In this document: one piece after another, positions 1 to 8,299 of the stretch
How positions within the stretch are numbered: the first letter of the stretch is position 1
Layout: the number at the start of each line of letters is the position of its first letter
Assembly: GCA_027625145.1 (NCBI GenBank)
Contig: JAQBXK010000016.1
Span: 1-42,393, forward strand
From: Pseudomonadota bacterium
Lineage (GTDB): Bacteria > Pseudomonadota > Alphaproteobacteria > Puniceispirillales > Marisalimonadaceae
Direction of reading: 5' to 3'
Length of the DNA: 42,393 nucleotides
Translations under genes and position numbers: made by a program
The notes under the pieces: model-generated
The model's database searches: none
What the model was told of the DNA's origin: nothing
The model's input: the letters and a program-made list of their open reading frames with translations, nothing else

Positions 1-97
1 TTTTAACCTCTTTTGAATATGAAATATTTGGCAAAGCCATAAGACTTGAAATTATAATTAGGCTTGTAGCTAATTTATTTGTTGTTTTAATTATCAT
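1..97 (-). CDS. 5' end of a secreted or periplasmic protein gene (cut by window edge)
   Basis: Only the first 32 codons are inside the window; the gene runs off the left end. Reading the minus strand from an ATG at 95-97 gives a classic Sec signal peptide: a basic start (MIIKTTNK), a hydrophobic core (LATSLIIISSLMALP), then a polar stretch with a likely cleavage site after NISYS. A G-rich ribosome binding site (five G at 106-110) lies about 8 bases before the ATG. The mature protein is almost entirely missing, so no function can be assigned. It is divergent from the 71-residue ORF that starts at 146. Confidence 0.6.
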   Translation of the reverse strand, partial: MIIKTTNKLATSLIIISSLMALPNISYSKEVK

Positions 98-145
98 TAT
101 AAAAACCCCCATTTTTAATAATGACTTATTTTATATTGTAATTTT

Positions 146-361
146 ATGAAAAGATATAAGTTTATTAATATAGAGCGTGTGTACTTAAATAATAAAAATA
201 CATCTAGACCTACAGTTGATAAAATAATAAACGATGCAGTATTCAATAAGTTTTTAGAGAAAGAAGTGAATTTATTAGATAAAAGAAAAGTTAATTTATT
301 GCCTTCTCAACAAACAATTTTAGAATTTGAAATCTTGATTAAAGAATTTAATAATATTTAA
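146..361 (+). CDS. 71-residue hypothetical protein
   Basis: A short open frame of 71 residues, rich in Lys, Asn and Ile, with no signal peptide, no membrane segment and no motif I recognise. It begins MKRYKFINIERVYL and ends in a probably helical stretch (QQTILEFEILIKEF). No good Shine-Dalgarno is seen before the ATG. It fills the gap between the divergent truncated secreted-protein gene and the convergent lpxL-type gene, ending 15 bases before the latter's stop. In a genome this compact, an otherwise empty 280-base gap would be unusual, which favours a real gene. In such AT-rich DNA a chance ORF of this length is also possible. Confidence 0.45.
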   Translation: MKRYKFINIERVYLNNKNTSRPTVDKIINDAVFNKFLEKEVNLLDKRKVNLLPSQQTILEFEILIKEFNNI

Positions 362-376
362 TAATAAAAATATTAG

Positions 377-1264
377 TTATTTCCCCCAACGTCTATGAGC
401 CCATAGCCATTGTTCAGGTTTGTTTATAATCCACTTTTCAATGCGGGATGAAATTAATTTAGTAATCTCATAAACAGCTTTATCTTTAGATTGATTTTTA
501 GGAGCTTTCAGTTTGTCTTCAATGGTCATCTTAAAACGTATTCCATTGAGGCGCTCTATTCTAACCATATAAATTGGTATATTCCATTTTAAAGACATAA
601 TTGCCGCGGCTTGCGGGGTAGGGGTATCAATGCCAAAAAAAGGAACCATAATTCCTTCTCGTAAAAGTTGGTCACCTGTTAATCCAACAACTTCTCCTGC
701 TTTAAGTTTTCCAGCCATTCCTATTGCCGCTAAGCGACCTTTTCTATAAAAGTCAGCATTTGCGTCTTCGTTTCTTTTGATCTGTATTTTATTTAATATC
801 CAGTTATTTATTGGTCTAAAAACATAGCCGGCTCGTCTTCCTGCTAAATCGCCAACCCTTAAAAGAAACTCCCAATTACCCATATGAGCTCCAACTAAAA
901 TGGCAGGTCCTGTTTTAATTTTCTCTAAGCCTTCTGTTTTTAACCGGCCTAATTGGATCATTTTATTAATATGAGGCATTTCTCCAATGGTTTGGCCAAG
1001 CATAAACCAATGCTTACGAGAGAGATTATTTATCTCTGTTATAGATTTTTTTGGAAAAGCTATTTTCATATGTTTTTTTACACGATTATTATATGAAGTT
1101 AGAGGCGCAATCATTAGCATTAACGTTCCACAAAGATAAGATGATATTTTATAAGGTAAAATTTTAAGTATTAAGAAAAGTGGTATAGCTAGCAATGCCG
1201 CTATTGGGTCATGAATGTATCTGTCAAAAAGCTTTTTTAATCTAAAACTAAGAGGGTCAGCCAT
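377..1264 (-). CDS. lpxL: LpxL/HtrB-type lipid A late acyltransferase
   Basis: Member of the lysophospholipid acyltransferase family (PF03279) that adds a secondary acyl chain to Kdo-lipid A at the inner face of the cytoplasmic membrane. Visible features are an N-terminal membrane anchor (about residues 20-55), the catalytic HX4E motif in GAHMGNWE (His127, Glu132), and a C-terminal EQWLWAHRRWG block typical of the family. At 295 residues it is of normal length. The start codon overlaps the end of lpxK by 8 bases, so translation is probably coupled. It is the last gene of a minus-strand operon DUF374-waaA-lpxK-lpxL. Whether it acts as LpxL or LpxM cannot be told from motifs alone. Confidence 0.88.
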   Translation of the reverse strand: MADPLSFRLKKLFDRYIHDPIAALLAIPLFLILKILPYKISSYLCGTLMLMIAPLTSYNNRVKKHMKIAFPKKSITEINNLSRKHWFMLGQTIGEMPHINKMIQLGRLKTEGLEKIKTGPAILVGAHMGNWEFLLRVGDLAGRRAGYVFRPINNWILNKIQIKRNEDANADFYRKGRLAAIGMAGKLKAGEVVGLTGDQLLREGIMVPFFGIDTPTPQAAAIMSLKWNIPIYMVRIERLNGIRFKMTIEDKLKAPKNQSKDKAVYEITKLISSRIEKWIINKPEQWLWAHRRWGK

Positions 1265-2255
1265 TTATAAGATCCTTTAAAAAAGATTTAAACTCGGCTT
1301 CATCTTTTTTTGTTAAGCTTAGATTAATAGATAAAACATTTATTAAATTTTTATTCTTATTCTCAATCTTAACATAATCTTTTTCTGTGGTAATTAACTG
1401 TAATTTTTCTTTTTTAGCTTCTTTTTCTAAATTAGAAATATCTTCATTAGTGTATTTATGATGGTCAGGAAAAGTTCTGGTTTTAATTACATTGAATTTA
1501 TTGTCTTCTAATGTCTTATAAAATTTTAAAGGATTAGCTAAACCACAAAAAGCTAAAACATTATTTTTTTTAATTTTAGGTAAATTTTCTACAATTATTT
1601 TTGAGTTAAAAACAGGAATGTTTTTCATAACTTCATAATTTAAATTAATGTTTTCATCATTATTGCCGGTTAAAATAATAGTGTTTATTTTTTTAATTCC
1701 ATAACTAAGAGTTTCTCTTAATGGACCAGCCGGGATACAATATTCATTTCCAAAAAATCTATTTTTATCAATTAATAAAATATTTATATCCTTATGAAGT
1801 TGATTATTTTGAAGGCCGTCATCCATTATAATAATATCAAAATTACGATTATCGTTTTCAATAAATTTAGCTCCACTAGATCTATTTTTAGATACAATTG
1901 TAGTTCCTATATTACTCAATAATAAAGCTTCATCTCCAATATCAAAATGAGTATGGTTAGTTTTTACTTCTAATGGGCCATGGTTTTCCCCGCCATAGCC
2001 TCTAGTAAGAAAAACAGGATTATATCCGATATTTTTAAGTAACTTAAAAACATTAATTGCAAAAGGAGTTTTCCCAGTTCCTCCTATTGTTAAATTACCA
2101 ATACAAATCACCTTTAATTTTGATTTATAAGGATGTGAGAGAATTATTTTTATCCTAGATGTTATTATCCACATAATAGATAAAGGAATTAAAAGATAAG
2201 TTTTTAATATTGAAAAAAAACTTTTATCATACCAAAATATAGGTGTTTTTATCAT
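1257..2255 (-). CDS. lpxK: Tetraacyldisaccharide 4'-kinase
   Basis: Phosphorylates the 4' position of the tetraacyl disaccharide to make lipid IVA, an essential step of lipid A synthesis at the cytoplasmic membrane. An N-terminal hydrophobic segment (about residues 15-32) precedes an LpxK-type P-loop, IGNLTIGGTGKTP at about residues 52-64, followed by LTRGYGG and an IIMDDGLQN block, all family hallmarks. The length of 332 residues is normal. Its ATG overlaps the waaA stop in an ATGA arrangement (4 bases) and its own stop overlaps the lpxL-type start by 8 bases, so three genes are translationally chained. The context (Kdo transferase before, acyltransferase after) supports the call. Confidence 0.95.
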   Translation of the reverse strand: MIKTPIFWYDKSFFSILKTYLLIPLSIMWIITSRIKIILSHPYKSKLKVICIGNLTIGGTGKTPFAINVFKLLKNIGYNPVFLTRGYGGENHGPLEVKTNHTHFDIGDEALLLSNIGTTIVSKNRSSGAKFIENDNRNFDIIIMDDGLQNNQLHKDINILLIDKNRFFGNEYCIPAGPLRETLSYGIKKINTIILTGNNDENINLNYEVMKNIPVFNSKIIVENLPKIKKNNVLAFCGLANPLKFYKTLEDNKFNVIKTRTFPDHHKYTNEDISNLEKEAKKEKLQLITTEKDYVKIENKNKNLINVLSINLSLTKKDEAEFKSFLKDLING

Positions 2256-3577
2256 TTTACATTTTCGTGTTTATTAGGTTTTATCTTTAATAAATCTAGT
2301 AAATATAAACTTGCTTCATCAGCTCTTTGTTGGGCATATCCAGATGCTATTAAACTATTTTTACCCATATCTTCTAATTTTTGTGGGTTATTTAACAGTA
2401 CATTAATTTCTTGAATAAAATTTGAATTTAAATCCTGGCTTTTTTCAATTTGAATAGCTCCACCTGACCAAACTAGATCTTTGATCTGAGCATCACATTT
2501 TTCCGAATGAGGTCCCATAATTACAGGCTTTCCAAATTGAGCTGCTTCGGATGGACTATGGCCTCCAGCAGGAACCATTGAACCAGCGACAAAAATTAAA
2601 TCGGATACTTCTATTAAAGATCCCATTTCACCCATTGTATCTGATAAATAAAATTGATCTGATTTAGATGGAAATTCACCTTTACTTCTACACATTATAT
2701 CAAAGCCAGCTGATTTAACTAAGTTTTGAATAGCTAAACTTCTTTTAATATGTCTAGGGGCAATTATAATTAACACTTTGTCATTGCTGTTTTGTCTTAA
2801 TAAAAAGGCTAACTTGATCATCAACTCTTCTTCACCTTGATGAGTTGATGCAGCTAGTAATATTTTTTTCTTAAATAAATTCTTTTTTAAGTTGTAAATA
2901 TAATTTTGATTAATAACAGGTTTTTCAGCGATTGATTTAAGGCTAGTTAAGCTCTTAATATTTTTAGCACCTAATTTTTTAAAGAGATTAGCTTGTTTCG
3001 GATCAACTGCTAAAACTTGGGTTACATTACTAAATATTTTTTTTGCTAAAAATATTCCAAGGCTACCCCAAAATCGAGCTGATTTTTCTGACATTTGAGA
3101 TGAAGCTAAGATAGTAGGAATTTTTGTCTTGGTTGTTAAATATATTAAATTAGGCCAAAAATCAGATTCAAGAAATACAGCCATATTAGGTTGCCAATGA
3201 TCAAGAAATTTAGATACAAATTTAGGATGATCATAAGGATGATATTGATGTATTGCAGGCAAGCCTTTTTTTATTTTATCTTTTATTAATTTAGCAGCAG
3301 TTATTGTGTTTGTGGTTAAAAGAAAATACTCATTTCCATTATTTCCATAACCATTTTTTCTCATGGAATTAGCTAACGCTAAAGCGGCGACAGATTCCCC
3401 GACGCTAGTTCCATGTAACCAAACTAATGTTCCAGCGGGTCTATTTTTTTTTGAAATTCCGTATCTTTCATGTATTCTATGAATATCTTCTTTACCACTT
3501 TTTTTTCTACGTTCTAAATAATTAGGAAGAATTAATTCTAGAAAATTCCAAATAAGATTATATGTAGTTAGTGACAT
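2252..3577 (-). CDS. waaA: 3-deoxy-D-manno-octulosonic acid (Kdo) transferase
   Basis: GT30-family glycosyltransferase that adds Kdo sugars from CMP-Kdo to lipid IVA. An N-terminal hydrophobic segment is followed by the acceptor-side motif WLHGTSVGESVA, whose Glu61 corresponds to the catalytic base (the usual form is HAASVGE, so Gly-Thr replaces Ala-Ala). Further blocks are LTTNTITAA, FLESDFWPN, ASTHQGEE, APRH and GGHSPSEAAQFGKPVI, the last being the sugar-nucleotide site. It is 441 residues long, near the family norm. It sits between a DUF374 acyltransferase and lpxK in the lipid A operon. Mono- versus bifunctional activity cannot be read from the sequence. Confidence 0.95.
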   Translation of the reverse strand: MSLTTYNLIWNFLELILPNYLERRKKSGKEDIHRIHERYGISKKNRPAGTLVWLHGTSVGESVAALALANSMRKNGYGNNGNEYFLLTTNTITAAKLIKDKIKKGLPAIHQYHPYDHPKFVSKFLDHWQPNMAVFLESDFWPNLIYLTTKTKIPTILASSQMSEKSARFWGSLGIFLAKKIFSNVTQVLAVDPKQANLFKKLGAKNIKSLTSLKSIAEKPVINQNYIYNLKKNLFKKKILLAASTHQGEEELMIKLAFLLRQNSNDKVLIIIAPRHIKRSLAIQNLVKSAGFDIMCRSKGEFPSKSDQFYLSDTMGEMGSLIEVSDLIFVAGSMVPAGGHSPSEAAQFGKPVIMGPHSEKCDAQIKDLVWSGGAIQIEKSQDLNSNFIQEINVLLNNPQKLEDMGKNSLIASGYAQQRADEASLYLLDLLKIKPNKHENVK

Positions 3578-3609
3578 AGGAATTCCTATATAAATATTTA
3601 AATATGCTT

Positions 3610-4281
3610 TTAACTGACTTCATTATTAACGATTTTGGTAAGACGTTTGATTTCATTTTCTAATTTTAATCTCGATGCCTCAAAATCTTTTTCATTTATT
3701 TTTTTTTTAACATATATAGGTTTTCCAAAACTATATACCCCCCTTGAAAATGGAAATGGTATTACAAAACCATCCCATGAATTAACTTGTTTAAATTTTT
3801 CTGTTGACCAAACAAGAGGGATTATAGGTGTTCCTGTTATTTGAGCTAATTTTATTACACCTTCTTTAACCATTTCATTAGGACCTTTTGGGCCATCTGG
3901 AGTTATTGCTATGCTTTCTCCATTGTTAACGCATTTAACCATTTTTCTAAAAGCTTGCATGCCACCTTTTAGAGTTGATCCAAGTATAACTTTCATTCCA
4001 AGATACTTAAATGCAATTGAAGTTATCATCCCATCGGAATGGCTTGATTGAAGGGCGTTAATAATTCTATTTCTTGGTAATAGATGAGGGCCTAAGAATA
4101 ACCTATTATGCCAGCAGCAAAAAATATATTGATTTTTATTATTAAAAATATTTGATTTTTGATCTTCATCATAACATTTCCATCTTATGGAAAAACAGAT
4201 AAATTTTGTTATTAAATAAAATAAAAAACCAATAGATTTTTGGCCATATTTTGTTTTACTAAAACGTTTTAAAATACGCAT
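3610..4281 (-). CDS. DUF374 lysophospholipid acyltransferase family protein
   Basis: A 223-residue member of the DUF374 branch of the lysophospholipid acyltransferase superfamily, common beside waaA/lpxK in Alphaproteobacteria. Blocks seen: an N-terminal hydrophobic stretch (about 17-35), CCWHNRLF (about 55-62), SHSDG (80-84) as the catalytic His-Asp-like motif, GSTLKGGMQAFRKM, and the signature TPDGPKGP (127-134). The exact acyl acceptor is not established for the family; the position at the head of a lipid A operon suggests lipid A or an envelope lipid. It starts with ATG facing msbA across about 130 bases that must hold both promoters. Confidence 0.85.
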   Translation of the reverse strand: MRILKRFSKTKYGQKSIGFLFYLITKFICFSIRWKCYDEDQKSNIFNNKNQYIFCCWHNRLFLGPHLLPRNRIINALQSSHSDGMITSIAFKYLGMKVILGSTLKGGMQAFRKMVKCVNNGESIAITPDGPKGPNEMVKEGVIKLAQITGTPIIPLVWSTEKFKQVNSWDGFVIPFPFSRGVYSFGKPIYVKKKINEKDFEASRLKLENEIKRLTKIVNNEVS

Positions 4282-4411
4282 TATTCAATCCAAAAGTTAT
4301 CATCAAAATCTAAAGTATATTTATAATCAAAATTAGATAAAACAACATAACAATTTATACACTTTATTTTTATTATGAGTTAATATTAAATTAATTGTAT
4401 TATGGAATAAA

Positions 4412-6178
4412 ATGAAAAAAAATAATGAAATATTAACAAGTACTAACAAACATTTAATAAAGCGTTTCTGGTTTGACTTTATTTCCAGATATAAAATTGA
4501 TATTTTTATAGCTTTTTTATTATTAATAATAGTTGCTGTTACGGCTTCAATATACCCTTACCTCATACAACTTGTATTTGATGGATTGTTAGATAGTAAC
4601 AAAACAGAGTGGATTACTATTCCAGCAATTATTGCATTTATTGCAATAATTAGAGGTATTTCAATGTATTTCCAAATAAAGCAAGTATCAAAAATATCAT
4701 TATCTTTAGCGGTAGATATTCAAAAAAAATTAACTAAACATTTAATTAATTCTGATCTTGCAGAGTTAAATAAGCTTTCTTCTGGCAATCACGTATCCAG
4801 AATAATGAATGACGTAGTTTTAATAAAAGATGGAATTGAAAGATCAATCAATAATTTAATTAGAGATACTCTTACGATATTAGTTTTAATGGGTTACTTA
4901 TTTTGGATAGATTGGCTTTTATCTATTTTAGTTTTTGTCATTTATCCTATAGCACTTAAACCTATTTTAAAAATAGGAAAAAAACAAAATATTATAGCTA
5001 CTTCACTGCAACAACAAATGGAAATGGTGACGTCTACTTTAACTGAAATGTTGCAGGGCATAAGAATGATTAGAGCTTATAATTTAGAAAAAATAGAATT
5101 TAAAAGATCTGAAGGTGTTTTTAATTCACTGTTTCAAAAAATGTTTTCTCTTGTAATGGGTAGGGCAAAAGTTTTGCCTATCCTAGAAGTTTTAGGAGGA
5201 GTTGCGGCTGCTTGTGTAATTGGTTTAGCTAGTTACAGAGTGTCACTAGGGCAGTTGTCGCCTGGAAGTGTTGTTGGTTTTGTTACTGCTTTATTAATGC
5301 TTGCTCAACCTGCAAGAGCTTTAGGCACATTTAATACAGTTGCACAAGAAGGATTGTCAGCTTTAAGAAGAATATATTCACAATTAGATATATTGCCTAA
5401 AGTTATAAGTATTAGCACTGCTCCAGATCTTATAATAACAACTCAAAAGCCACCCAGTATTTCGTTTGAAAATGTATCTTATTCTTATAATAATAAATCT
5501 AAAACGCTTAGTAATATTAATTTTTTTGTAAAGGGAGGATCTAAAGTTGCTCTTGTTGGACAAAGCGGAGCGGGCAAATCAACTATTATTAATTTAATTC
5601 CTAGGTTTTATGATCCAACGTTAGGTCAAATCAATATTGATAATCAAAATATTAAAGAAATTAATGTGCTTTCATTAAGAAATAAAATTGCTTTAGTTAG
5701 TCAAGAAACAATTATTTATAATAAAAGTTTTATTGAAAATATAAGGTTTGGAAAGCTGGAAGCGGAAGAAAAAGAAATTATACAAGCGGCTAAGAGCGCA
5801 GGTATTGATAAATTTATTATGAGCACTTCAGATGGTTATAATACCATTTTAGGAGAAAGCGGAAACAAACTTTCTGGTGGGCAGAGGCAACGCATATCAA
5901 TTGCTAGAGCTATTTTAAAAAATGCACCAATTCTTTTATTAGACGAGGCGACGAGTTCTCTAGATGCTGAAACAGAAAAAGAGATTAATATATCTTTACA
6001 AAAACTAACAAAAAATAAAACGACAATCACAGTAGCTCATAAATTATCAACAGTAGTGAAGGCAGATCAAATAATTCTATTTGATAAAGGCAAAGTTGTG
6101 GGATCAGGCACTCATTTGGAACTTATAGAAAAATCAAGTTTGTATAAAAAATTGTATAACTTAAATAAGCTTAATTAA
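4412..6178 (+). CDS. msbA: MsbA-like ABC exporter, probable lipid A flippase
   Basis: A 588-residue half-transporter with an N-terminal membrane domain (about residues 30-310, roughly six helices) and a C-terminal ATPase domain. Walker A is GQSGAGKST (383-391), the Q-loop is at about 430-431 (VSQE), the signature LSGGQ is at 487-491, and Walker B with catalytic Glu is LLLDE (508-512), followed by a switch His in VAHKLS. This is the homodimeric MsbA-type layout. Divergent pairing with the lipid A operon supports a lipid A or lipooligosaccharide flippase, although motifs alone do not exclude a general multidrug or lipid exporter. Its stop is 10 bases from the convergent phosphatase gene. Confidence 0.85.
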   Translation: MKKNNEILTSTNKHLIKRFWFDFISRYKIDIFIAFLLLIIVAVTASIYPYLIQLVFDGLLDSNKTEWITIPAIIAFIAIIRGISMYFQIKQVSKISLSLAVDIQKKLTKHLINSDLAELNKLSSGNHVSRIMNDVVLIKDGIERSINNLIRDTLTILVLMGYLFWIDWLLSILVFVIYPIALKPILKIGKKQNIIATSLQQQMEMVTSTLTEMLQGIRMIRAYNLEKIEFKRSEGVFNSLFQKMFSLVMGRAKVLPILEVLGGVAAACVIGLASYRVSLGQLSPGSVVGFVTALLMLAQPARALGTFNTVAQEGLSALRRIYSQLDILPKVISISTAPDLIITTQKPPSISFENVSYSYNNKSKTLSNINFFVKGGSKVALVGQSGAGKSTIINLIPRFYDPTLGQINIDNQNIKEINVLSLRNKIALVSQETIIYNKSFIENIRFGKLEAEEKEIIQAAKSAGIDKFIMSTSDGYNTILGESGNKLSGGQRQRISIARAILKNAPILLLDEATSSLDAETEKEINISLQKLTKNKTTITVAHKLSTVVKADQIILFDKGKVVGSGTHLELIEKSSLYKKLYNLNKLN

Positions 6179-6188
6179 ATAATTTTTT

Positions 6189-6851
6189 TTATTCTCTTTT
6201 TAAAACATCATCAAGTAATCTATTTGCCCACCATACAGATCTAAAGTTGGTTTCTAACTTGTTGGGGTCATATTGTTTTTTAACCCATTCCATAAATTTT
6301 ATTTTATTTTTTTTATATTCTTTTCCATACTCTTCTACAAATGCATCTAATACACCTGGTTTTGCCCATTTAACATGTAGAAACTTCCATGATAGCTGTT
6401 CTTTAGCTATAGAAGGCAAAGCTTTAGCATAAGTAAGCATGTAGATGGCGCACATTATACCCGCTCTGTCTGCTCCTGATTTACAATGGATTAAGACTGG
6501 ATATTCTATTGATTGAAATAATTTATCTGCTTTAGTAATCATTTCTTTTTCTGGTGCAGCTCTAGACCTTGCTCTAAAATCTATTAATTTAATATTATGT
6601 TTTTGACATGCTTGATTTTCTAAAAGCCATCCACCATCTTTGCGAACTCCTCTTAAGTTTATTATAGTTCTGATTCCAAGTTTACTGTATTTTTTTATTC
6701 TTTGGGGGGTTGGCATATTACTTCTATATACATTGTCATCAATTTTATGAAAGTTATGATAGCAAAGCCTCAAGAAGCCGTGATCTTTAATCATCATATC
6801 ATACCATGCATAGAAGCGATTAAAATCATTTTTAACGGTGGTTTTTTTCAA
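6189..6851 (-). CDS. Dual-specificity/tyrosine phosphatase-like protein
   Basis: A 220-residue cytosolic protein with the cysteine-phosphatase CX5R loop HCKSGADR (Cys123, Arg129) and an upstream GIRTIINLRG strand-turn (about 59-68), as in the dual-specificity and PTP-like families. An Asp that could act as general acid is not obvious; candidates lie in LIDFRARSR (about 89-97). Such proteins remove phosphate from phosphotyrosine or, in some relatives, phosphoinositide-like substrates; the real substrate is unknown. Its start is 4 bases after the pmbA stop on the same strand, so the two are probably cotranscribed. No signal peptide is seen. Confidence 0.75.
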   Translation of the reverse strand: MKKTTVKNDFNRFYAWYDMMIKDHGFLRLCYHNFHKIDDNVYRSNMPTPQRIKKYSKLGIRTIINLRGVRKDGGWLLENQACQKHNIKLIDFRARSRAAPEKEMITKADKLFQSIEYPVLIHCKSGADRAGIMCAIYMLTYAKALPSIAKEQLSWKFLHVKWAKPGVLDAFVEEYGKEYKKNKIKFMEWVKKQYDPNKLETNFRSVWWANRLLDDVLKRE

Positions 6852-6855
6852 TTAT

Positions 6856-8187
6856 CTAATTCCCAGCTATAGTCATTCCATCAATTAACAAAGTTGGACT
6901 TGTTACAGAATAAGATAAATCTACATCATTAGCTGGCTTAAGGGTCATAAACATTTCTTTTAAATTACCAGCAATGGTTGCTTCACTAATAGGGTGAGAT
7001 AATTGACCATCTTTAATCCAAAACCCACTTGCACCCCTGCTATAGTCACCTGTTACCATTGAGACGCTGCTACCAATCATATCTGTAACGTAGAACCCAT
7101 CGCTAATTTCTTTAATAAGATTTTCAGGTGTTATCTCTCCAGGCATAATCATAAAATTACTTGTGCCATTAGCGTTGCCAGTTGGTTGCATATTTAATTG
7201 TTTTGCAGAAGCTAGATCTAAAAACCATCCTTGCAAAATACCGTCTTTAATCATTAAACGCTTTGAACAACCCAAACCTTCTCTATCAAACAATCTTGAA
7301 CCTAATCCACGTTTTAGAAATGGATCATCAATCATATTGATAGATGAATTGGCTATCTGTTTATTCATCATATCTTTTAAAAAGCTAGTTTTTCTTGCTA
7401 TCGCAGACCCGTGTATAGCAGAAGAAATATGACCTGAAATTGATCTGGCGACACGCGGGCCAAATACTACAGGATACTTTCCTGTAACGGGCTTTATAGC
7501 TCCTATTCTAGCCAGAGTGTTTTCTGCTGCCTTTAGACCAATTAATTCTGGTTTTTTAAGATCTTCTCCATATACTTTTGATGAATAATCATAGTCTCTT
7601 TCCATTTTTCCATCTTTTTCAGCTATGACAACAACTGAAACACTATGATTAGATCTTTTGCTATGTCCAAAAAATCCATTAGAAGTCATCAAAAGAGTAT
7701 CGCCTTCTCCCCAAGATGCATCTGCGCCATCACTGTTTGTTATTCCTTTTACACTTAAAGCCGCATCTTCAACTTCTGACGCTCTACTTCTGATTAAATC
7801 GATATCAGGTTCATTTTGATCGTAACTATCAATGGAAACAGAATTATTTAAAGGAAATAACTCAAGAGTTTTGCGGTCGGCAATCATTCCAAATTCATCT
7901 TTTGGAGTTATTTTAGCCATTTCAATGGCTCTTGTTGCAACTTCTTTTAGAGCGGCTTCTGAGTTTTCATTAGTTGATACAGATGCAATTTTATTACCAA
8001 TGAATACTCTTAAACCAGTATCAAAATCTTCATATCTTTCTATAGTTTCATCTTTACCTAATCTTCTAGTAAGAGATACTCCTCTGCTTCTAGATAAAAT
8101 ACAGTCAGCATCTGTCGCTCCTTGAGATATAGCTGTATCTATAAGAAGGTTCATAATGTCTTTATCATTAAGCTTTGAAGTTGCCAT
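6856..8187 (-). CDS. pmbA: PmbA/TldE, subunit of TldD/TldE metalloprotease
   Basis: The 443-residue TldE/PmbA partner of the TldD protease, a cytosolic peptide-trimming complex known in E. coli for microcin B17 maturation and CcdA turnover. Family features are the N-terminal GVSLTRRLGKDETIE block, RVFIGNKIASVSTNE, a central VVFGPRVARSISGHIS stretch, and the C-terminal GDYSRGASGFWI and LLIDGMTIAGN blocks. The HExxxH metal site of TldD is absent, as expected for this subunit. A good AGGAG ribosome site precedes the ATG. The catalytic partner tldD lies about 11 kb away at 18901-20349. It is divergent from argC. Confidence 0.93.
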   Translation of the reverse strand: MATSKLNDKDIMNLLIDTAISQGATDADCILSRSRGVSLTRRLGKDETIERYEDFDTGLRVFIGNKIASVSTNENSEAALKEVATRAIEMAKITPKDEFGMIADRKTLELFPLNNSVSIDSYDQNEPDIDLIRSRASEVEDAALSVKGITNSDGADASWGEGDTLLMTSNGFFGHSKRSNHSVSVVVIAEKDGKMERDYDYSSKVYGEDLKKPELIGLKAAENTLARIGAIKPVTGKYPVVFGPRVARSISGHISSAIHGSAIARKTSFLKDMMNKQIANSSINMIDDPFLKRGLGSRLFDREGLGCSKRLMIKDGILQGWFLDLASAKQLNMQPTGNANGTSNFMIMPGEITPENLIKEISDGFYVTDMIGSSVSMVTGDYSRGASGFWIKDGQLSHPISEATIAGNLKEMFMTLKPANDVDLSYSVTSPTLLIDGMTIAGN

Positions 8188-8299
8188 AAGAATAACTCCT
8201 AATGAAAAAAAAGAAAAATTGATTACAAAATAATGTTACATGCTTTATTAATATACTGTTTAGTGACTTGCAATGATTAAGAAAAATTAAAGGGCTTAA

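Noticed and set aside
7163-8125. Plus-strand ORFs (89 and 97 residues) opposite pmbA
   Set aside because: Antisense to a complete, well-conserved pmbA; no own promoter, ribosome site or motif.
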